64,000 nt of DNA from Luscinia megarhynchos (Eukaryota; Chordata; Aves; Passeriformes; Turdidae). Both the position numbers and the translations under genes were made by a program. The DNA is taken from assembly GCA_034336665.1 (NCBI GenBank), contig JAPFBE010000002.1, forward strand, positions 31,351,406-31,415,405, written 5' to 3'. Shown in pieces: positions 57,901-64,000 of the stretch (positions are counted from its first letter, which is position 1; the number at the start of each line of letters is the position of its first letter). The notes below the pieces were generated by a model. The model saw only the letters and a program-made list of their open reading frames with translations, ran no database searches and was not told the origin of the DNA.

Positions 57901-60900
57901 CATATTTTCATAATCTCCCCCTTCATAATCTCTCTGCTGCAACTACAGTTCACAGCAGAAGCATAGGGATAGTGAGGAAAAAACGATTCTACACCCTTCT
58001 CCTTAGACAGACCCTCAAGCAAGCATAAAAGCTTTTGATTGTGTTGTTAAGCATGTGCAAGTGTTTGAAAGCAGGCAGTCACACTGACAACTTCCAAATG
58101 TCCAAGAGAACAGGAGAGACCTTTCCTTCTAATTTCACCAAAAGAGCAGAGAAAAATAGTGAGTTAAGTGCACCTGCATCATGTCTGCACATCCTCAAAG
58201 CAAAGCCAGAAAAAATATTTACATGTAAATCTGAAACGGGTAACTGCTGACAAAAGGATACATGACAAACAATTAGAGTCACTGCTAGAAGAACATATCC
58301 CACTATAGTTGTAATCAGGCCTTCAAAGTGAGACGCTTGGACCTGGAGCAAAGAGGAAAAAAGGGTAAAGTTTATCAGTCTCTTAGAAGATTACATCTCC
58401 TTTTTATGTAATTAAGATAAATTCTAAATCTCAACTCTTCAAGAAGAATGCCAAGTTTCTCTCTCTTTTTACATATTTTAATAATCTGCTATTATTTTTG
58501 TATCTTCATCAAGAATAGATAATGTTTACATTTACATTACAACTACTTTCCTCAAACTCATACCAACTGCAATATATGAAACAGAAAGTATCACCTTATA
58601 CTGTTTCATTCATCCTCTAGTTTCCCCTACTTATTATCATCCACTATGAAAATTAGTACACAAGTTAAAAATGTACACAAGGAAAAGAGGATATTAAAAA
58701 ACCCCTGAGGACACACACAGTTTTTACAAACAGTAAGAAACCTCACTTGTGATGTAAATAATGGAGGAAGTGGAAAAGAGTGGGACAACATTTTTAATCA
58801 GATTCAAAAAGGTTCAAGGACTAGTAAGAAGACATACTCCAAGTTACCTTTGCAATCACAAATAGATGTGGAAAGATGCTACAAAAATATCGTGATTGAA
58901 TAAATAGTAGTAGTTTCTTTTTTCATTCTGAAATTATAAAACAGTACTCACATATTCCTCAAAGCCCAGGCCAACAATGGAGAAATGACCAATGTGGTAT
59001 GGACAAAATGCTGCATAATGTAAGCAGAAAGGAGAAAAAAAGGCCATGAAAACTGCTAAATGGAACCTTATTTGCAGGATGAATACTGTAACTTGGTATT
59101 ATTCTACTTTTCATAAATTTTATAAATAAAGTACAAAAATTAATTTCTGTGCAAATATTTGCAAGTGGTAGATTTCTATAATTTTACTAACATTGAAAAT
59201 CAGATGAGAATTTGCACTTAAGGACTAAAACTACACAGGATAAGAGGATAGTATTTTCCTTCTTACTTCATTTTGCAGTGTGTAAAATAATTAAATTTCT
59301 CAGTGTTATGTACTAGACTGGCATAAGTCTAAGACTGTAGGAACCTGTGCTGTACATTCATTTCTTCCCATGCACTAAAAGACTTCAGTAGCCATTTTAC
59401 AGCCTGGTGAGATGGGACTTGCTTTAACAAGGCTTCAGTTTCTAGTGCTTTAATACTTAAGAATACTTAAAATATTGTGAAAAATGCAAGCTCTGCAGAA
59501 ATTGGCAAAGGGAAGAGGAGGGGGAGAAAGATGACACCCAGTGAAGGGATGAGAAGCAACTGAAAAGTCTTTTACTTTAGTTTAATGTACTGAACACTGT
59601 TCATCATTCCTGAGAATTCACTCCTGACAATTCTGAGGTTTCACGGGAAATGCATTAGAAAAGACAGAAGTTCCCCATTTTTAGAAACTTGAATATTTGG
59701 TAGAAAATCAATTTTCTTCAGTTATTTTATCTCACTCTGTTGTCTTCTAACCAAGTTACAAAGAACTACAGAATTCAAAATCAACTTTTTATAGAAGTGG
59801 AGGGCACCAGTATAAAGTGAAGGGGCTGCAAAAATGGCAAGCTTTTATTTTCACCTATATTGTCTTCACTACATCATGGTAGTCCACTCTGGGAACTACT
59901 ACAGACTAAACATTCCATCAAATGAAAAGCATGATGATTTTCTCTCTCCTCATTTCTGTATGACCAGCATATAAAAAACTCCCAACTTCAAAACTCAAGA
60001 AGCAACAAACAAACCAACAAAAAAACTACAGTAAAAGATTTAGCAGGACTCCTATTACCCTAATCAATGATAAAAAAAGTTTTAATTTTTGTCTTTTTCA
60101 GGAAAATCAGCAGCCACTGGGAAGAGCAAACATGTAAAAGATAAAGGGAGGAATTGAGCTCTCCCTGCCCAGTAAGAACAAGAGAAAGGAAAGTGAGATG
60201 AAAAAGATCACACAACTCCGACAGGTATCAGACTAATGACTTAAAAGTTGCATTTCTAACATTTTATGAGAATATAGTGCACAGTTTATAATGTTTTCTA
60301 TATAACTTTATTTAAAAGAGATTTTCTAATAGATTCCTTAAAAAAAAGAGCACAAAGGAGTGCAAACTCCTATGTGAGTACTAGAATGAGCTATAGAAAA
60401 TATTAATTAAGTTCAAATGAATTAATTTGTCTAAGGAGAATTTCTGGACCACTAATTAAGGTTACAAATGCTTTACTTATGTTTTATCTTTTATAAAGTA
60501 CCTCCTGTGACATCTGAACTCACAAGTACTATAATTACAAATTACTAGAGATTTGGCAGTTGTAAATTAAGCAGTATTACTTAATGGGAAAGAAACTAAA
60601 AATAGGGTTGAGAGGCACATATCAAATTCCCAGACCTTCTGCTTGCTTATGAAAGTCATTCTCTTCTCTTGTCTATTTTTGAGTTTCCCACTTGGCAAAG
60701 CAGCTACTAAAAATGTTTCTATATGACAACCTCATTAATTATTCTTATTACTTACTTATTATGGAATTTTAATCCATAGTTTAGAAATTTCATGGTTATT
60801 ATCTACTTAATAAAAAGCAAAATAAAAAAATATTATAACAGCTAAAAAAACCCAATTAGCTTCTGGTAACTAAAAATTAAAATACAGTAATTATCAGAAA

Positions 60901-62870
60901 GAAATAGTTCAAGTATTTTCCAACTCTTATTTTAGAACAGTTACAGTTTCTTGTGAATTAAACATACAATATATTTGTGTTCATTTTCTTTTGATTTGCT
61001 GTTCTGTTTCAGTATCTAGATGCTTAAATCACTGGTTCAGTGTTCTGAGCTTCACTTTGTCTGTAAAAACTTATCTACAGTACAACTTTGGTTTTTCAAT
61101 TTCAAATCCTTCTGCCAAGCAAGACCACTGAAAAAACACCCAAGCAACAAATTCTTTTCTAAACTGATCATTCAGAGCAAGTGAAACATTGTGGTATTTT
61201 TATCTGGTATCTCTTGAAGTGTGTAATATGATTCATCTTGTCACTAAAATGCTACATTCTTGCATATCTCCCTTCCAGTTTGAGCTCCGAGAATGGATTC
61301 TTAATGGAAAAATTTCTATAAATCTATCTAGTAAAAACTATAAGGAGAAAAAAAAATACCTTAGCTATTCCTCAAAGTACTGCATTTCCTCACAAATTAA
61401 ATTCCATGAGATTCCTCTTTCAATTTAACAATATTAAAAATAAATATTTTCTGTGGTTTGGTTGACATGGTTAAGGTTCTGCTAGGTTTCCTATTTGAAA
61501 TTTATTCACTTAAATTAAAATGACAAAACTAGAAAATAAGAAATATTTGTTATTCATATTGCCAGTTCCTTTTTAGTTCTATTCTTAGATGTCAGATCTT
61601 CATTTTTCTAGAACAGCCTTAAAATAGACTTATCAATTCACAAAAAAAAGGTCATTTTAAGACCTAAAACCAAACAATACTTACCAAATACAAGTATGAA
61701 CAGCGTATTTAAAGACACAACCCAAAAGACATGTTCCTGTAAGGAGTATGGGGGAAACAGGAAGATGACAAGAAAACAGTACATTAATGTCAGTCTTTTA
61801 AATAAGTGACTTGACTTTTGTATCTCAACTTCTCATTTCAACAGCCTAGTATCACCAAAACTTGCACATCTCACGTTAGAGGCAGGAAGTTTGTGCTCTA
61901 ACACAAAGACCAAAACAGGCAGCTCAGTTTGTGAAAGCACCTGTTTACGTTCATGAACATTTTTCTAGATAAGTGCACTTACTCTTCTTGCTTACATTTT
62001 GTAAAAGCAGGCTTTTACTTCAAAAGCAATACAAATACAAAACCTTGAAAAACACTTACATTAAATGTGTCTGGTTATTTTTATAAATGAGAAAATGTTC
62101 ATCTGAACTTTTAACAACTGGTCTTTGTCACAACAAACGCATTAACAAAACTGACAGCTCTGACTCTAGAAATGATAGCACATCTCTATTTTTTAATATT
62201 ACTTTTAGCTAAGATGTGACCTCAGACACAAGTATGCTGGATTTTAACTTATTTTGATATTAATATTTAAGGTAAATGACTAATAACATAATTGTAAACC
62301 TAAGACATCATATTGACATAAGACATTGATGATCTCTAAGGTCTTTTTCAAACTTAATGATTCTAAGATAGAGTATTTTGAAAATTTAAAAAACCAAATA
62401 AAGTCAACTGAAGATCTTAGATTTTAAAATCTAGTCTACTAGATGTAGTGGTATTATGGTGGTACTACGACAAAAAAATATATCTGAATGAGAACTGTAC
62501 TTTAATTATAACAAAGATCAAAACATAACATTAAAACAGATACATATTTTCAGTGTGCACTTTTTAAAAGGTTTAGTTTTTTATTTACAGTGGAGTAAGT
62601 GATCCAAACTTATCTACATCTTTTAAGAAATTCCACTTTTATGCTATACACCACTAATCTGTGAAACTCCTGAAAATCCCAGTTTGCTTGAAAATGACAT
62701 CATATGGAACTGTCTTTAAAGAAATATATACATGATTTGAAAATAAGGACTTCAAATACAACTATGTCTATTAAAAAATACAGGTATTTTAAAAAAAATC
62801 CTTCTATAGAAATTCTTGAAAACAGGATTGCACTTACTAAGAAAACTAGAGATCCATCAAGTCCAAGCAT
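39869..62870 (-). CDS. MARCHF6: E3 ubiquitin ligase MARCHF6 (TEB4/Doa10 family), 3' part of gene
   Basis: MARCHF6 is a multipass ER-membrane E3 ligase of ER-associated degradation; in animals it targets, among others, squalene monooxygenase and N-degron proteins. Eighteen minus-strand coding exons: 62870-62838, 61736-61685, 59010-58952, 58342-58262, 57071-57003, 56888-56814, 55994-55860, 55375-55256, 53154-53054, 52384-52247, 50659-50458, 49081-49012, 47802-47621, 46441-46307, 44288-44199, 42817-42685, 41583-41448, 39959-39869. All phases join without a break, giving 633 residues plus TAA, nearly identical to human from MLGLDGSLVFLE to SSQE. Visible features: the VEIGVFPLICGWWLDICSL motif of the conserved TD region, an Asn/Gln-rich cytosolic loop, numerous hydrophobic membrane spans, and the C-terminal RLVNYERKSG element. 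The RING-CH domain and first membrane spans (human exons 1-8) lie beyond base 64000, so the gene is cut by the window, not damaged. Confidence 0.97.
42241..42312. repeat. Perfect 28-bp inverted repeat (fold-back) at CR1 5' edge
   Basis: The left arm at 42241-42268 and right arm at 42285-42312 are exact reverse complements (28 of 28), separated by a 16-base spacer. The arms contain GGGGCAGACACC and its complement and are GC-richer than the surrounding intron. The right arm runs on directly into CR1-type sequence, so the left arm is an inverted copy of the CR1 fragment's own 5' end. Confidence 0.95.
42285..42520 (+). repeat. CR1 LINE 3' fragment in MARCHF6 intron
   Basis: The + strand reads the CR1-type phrases GATCAGTGACAGGATCCA, GGCTGGATATTAGACAAAG, CAGAGGGTGGTTGGGCACTG and CAAGAAGCATTTGGACAA. 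A frame here reads RVVGHWHRLPKEAV, a degenerate cousin of the CR1 ORF2 C-terminus. The copy is 5' truncated, lies opposite to MARCHF6 transcription, and begins with the fold-back described at 42241-42312. Confidence 0.8.
48566..48655 (-). repeat. Short CR1 3'-end relic in MARCHF6 intron
   Basis: The + strand reads AATCATAGAATATTTCAATTT, then GGAACCCCTAAAGATAGAGTCCAACTCCC. This is the reverse complement of the CR1 3' UTR with its terminal ATTCTATGATT repeat. Fewer than 100 bases survive. Confidence 0.75.
50458..50659 (-). CDS. MARCHF6: MARCHF6 exon encoding hydrophilic Asn/Gln-rich loop
   Basis: This is the largest coding exon in the window (202 nt). It encodes a polar stretch with DLHSYLLGDQEENENN, then an Asn/Gln-rich run, then NAIPVVGEGLHAAHQAILQQ and GGPVGFQPYRRPLKFPLR. 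It lacks a membrane span and is expected to be a loop between spans. The Asn/Gln run is one residue shorter than in human (PNNQHA against VNNNQHA), while the rest is conserved. Confidence 0.95.
53224..53766 (-). mobile_element. Solo LTR of an ERVL-type endogenous retrovirus
   Basis: On the minus strand the element runs TG...CA over about 540 bases. It resembles an LTR common in bird introns: GGAATTGATTTTCTTC near its 5' end, the phrase GACCCAAACTGACCAAAGGG, TATGACATCATGCTCAGCAG before a degenerate TATA region, TTTCTCTATTAAATTGCC carrying an ATTAAA poly(A) signal, and AGCTGGCTGGGTATTCAGCTG near its 3' end. No retroviral coding sequence flanks it, so it is a solo LTR left after recombination. 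It lies in a MARCHF6 intron in sense orientation. Terminal duplications were not evident, so exact ends are approximate. Confidence 0.75.
56064..56104. repeat. AT-dinucleotide simple repeat
   Basis: A short (TA)n tract with interruptions lies in the MARCHF6 intron upstream of the exon at 55994-55860. It is a typical low-complexity intronic sequence. Confidence 0.85.
56814..56888 (-). CDS. MARCHF6: MARCHF6 exon encoding core of TD region
   Basis: The exon encodes 25 residues, VSLLVVVEIGVFPLICGWW followed by LDICSL, which match the human segment at every position I can compare. The buried Glu and Pro in this span are the signature of the TD (TEB4-Doa10) membrane region shared from yeast to vertebrates. 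The acceptor is CCTAAAG and the donor TTG|GTAAGA. Confidence 0.95.
57072..58261 (-). other. MARCHF6: U12-type (minor spliceosome) intron of MARCHF6
   Basis: The intron separates exons ending VTLIVCH and starting GLAALVKF. Its 5' end on the minus strand is GTATCCTTTTG, a perfect match to the U12 donor RTATCCTTT. Its 3' end has no polypyrimidine tract but contains TTTCTTGAC, one mismatch from the branch consensus TTCCTTRAY, with the candidate branch A at 57085, 13 nt before the terminal AG. All other introns seen in the window have U2-type signals. Confidence 0.85.
62322..62370 (+). repeat. CR1 3'-terminal relic
   Basis: The phrase TTGATGATCTCTAAGGTC followed by TTTTTCAAACTTAATGATTCTAAGA is a recognisable but decayed CR1 3' UTR end. 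Only about 50 bases remain, in the MARCHF6 intron upstream of the exon at 61736-61685. Confidence 0.65.
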
Positions 62871-64000
62871 CTGTGAAGATAAGAAAGTTATTTTTACTTA
62901 TCAGAAAAACTAAGCTGAATCTAAAATAAGCCTCTTCCACATTGACCTTTATTGTCAAATGCAGTCAAGAGCTTTTTAATGGCTCAACCAACAGATAAAG
63001 AGATAAACTAAGTTTTCATTCAACACAGTAAACTCAAGTGTTTAAAGGCAGTGATATACATGTGGAGTATCTGAAAACACCTGTATCCATACGCATCAAA
63101 CCAAACACGCATATAAGCTGTTATATGCATGTTTTAAGCTGTTTCTCTCCATGACTTTAAAGACTCTGACAAAGACTTTGTAATTGCAAAATACTGTAGT
63201 GATTGAATGGCTACTGAAGTACATGTTTAATCAACTCAATATTTAAATATAAGAGCAAATTTTTGTTTCAGCCTACTTGCAAAATATCAGTTTATGCTGC
63301 ACTGAGAAAAGTTAGTATTTTACCCTCGATGTATAAAAGCAACTACTCACAGGACAAGTTGCTATGCTGTATGTTATTAACTTTTGAACAGAACTGTTTT
63401 ACAGCTAGGGAAGATGGGAAACAAATTCATCACTCAGCACAGCTGTTACAGGAAGCATGCACAGAGTGGCCAAAAATAAAGCATCTACTGAAAAACAAAA
63501 CCAAAACTAATTTCCCCCCCACTTTGAGTGTATCTTACTATTTCAATCCAGACACTCCTACTCCACAATTACCGCTGTAAAGTTCCATGTTCAAGGCTCT
63601 TTTGAACGAGGACTTTGCACTAAGTTCCAAGATATAAGAGTTGCACATATTTTACAAATCAAACCAAGATGCAAAAATGTTTGAGAATTCAGAAAACTTG
63701 CATGGTATTTTTACAGAAGAACTGACCCCAATTTTGATAACTTAATGTCAACTACACATCTATTGCCTATGCCAGCACAACACTGGAAGTGGTTATTGGA
63801 GTATGCTGAAATTGACTTCTATATTCAGGGAGAGGCAATAAAATATCATCAGTTAGGAATACTCAGCACTTTCTATCAAATAAATTTGGTTTAGGAATAA
63901 AAGTCTTTTATCCTGAAATAAACAACAGAATGGTTCAGGAACCTGAATTTATGTATATCCTTTTTCATGAAATATCTTTCAAAACACACTAAAAAGCTTT
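62871..64000 (-). other. MARCHF6: MARCHF6 intron running off the window
   Basis: No exon matching the preceding MARCHF6 segment (acidic region ending LTWER in human) was found between 62871 and the window end. This stretch is therefore taken as part of the intron leading to upstream exons outside the window. It is AT-rich with no recognised repeat. Confidence 0.6.

Overview
The window is vertebrate nuclear DNA, almost certainly from a bird and plausibly a passerine. The evidence is multi-exon genes with GT-AG introns, CpG-island promoters in an AT-rich background, several 3'-terminal CR1 LINE fragments (the dominant avian retroposon), and one solo ERVL-type LTR of a kind common in songbird introns. 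No prokaryotic genes, CRISPR arrays, tRNAs or rRNAs were recognised. Most short reading frames are chance or lie inside repeats. Three real protein-coding genes were found by splicing exons by eye against remembered family sequences.

Region by region: positions 1-15.3 kb contain no recognisable gene. They hold an unexplained CpG-rich patch at 8.4-8.8 kb and one odd secreted-looking, Cys-rich reading frame at 9.6 kb. A CpG island at about 15.3-16.7 kb starts SNRNP48 (+ strand, 9 coding exons, 16203-23466), the U11/U12-48K protein of the minor spliceosome. Tail-to-tail with it lies ROPN1L (- strand, 5 coding exons, 25333-31069), a ropporin-like radial-spoke protein of motile cilia and sperm flagella. 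Its GC-rich promoter at about 32.8-33.1 kb carries an RFX-type X-box. Behind it on the same strand is the 3' two thirds of MARCHF6 (18 coding exons, 39869-62870), the ER-membrane E3 ubiquitin ligase of the Doa10/TEB4 family. Its RING-CH end lies beyond base 64000.

MARCHF6 followed by ROPN1L in the same orientation matches the human 5p15 order. SNRNP48 is on human 6p24, so the ROPN1L/SNRNP48 junction is a candidate rearrangement point or a bird-specific adjacency. The three genes do not form a pathway. One functional link is visible: a MARCHF6 intron (57072-58261) has textbook U12-type splice signals, and SNRNP48 encodes the protein that helps recognise exactly that kind of 5' splice site.

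The repeat content is modest: seven CR1 fragments, one of them with a striking 28-bp perfect fold-back; one solo LTR; one (CA)n microsatellite; and short AT-rich tracts. I found no convincing undescribed system. The most useful observations are the U12 intron, the X-box, the gene-order junction and the CR1 fold-back.
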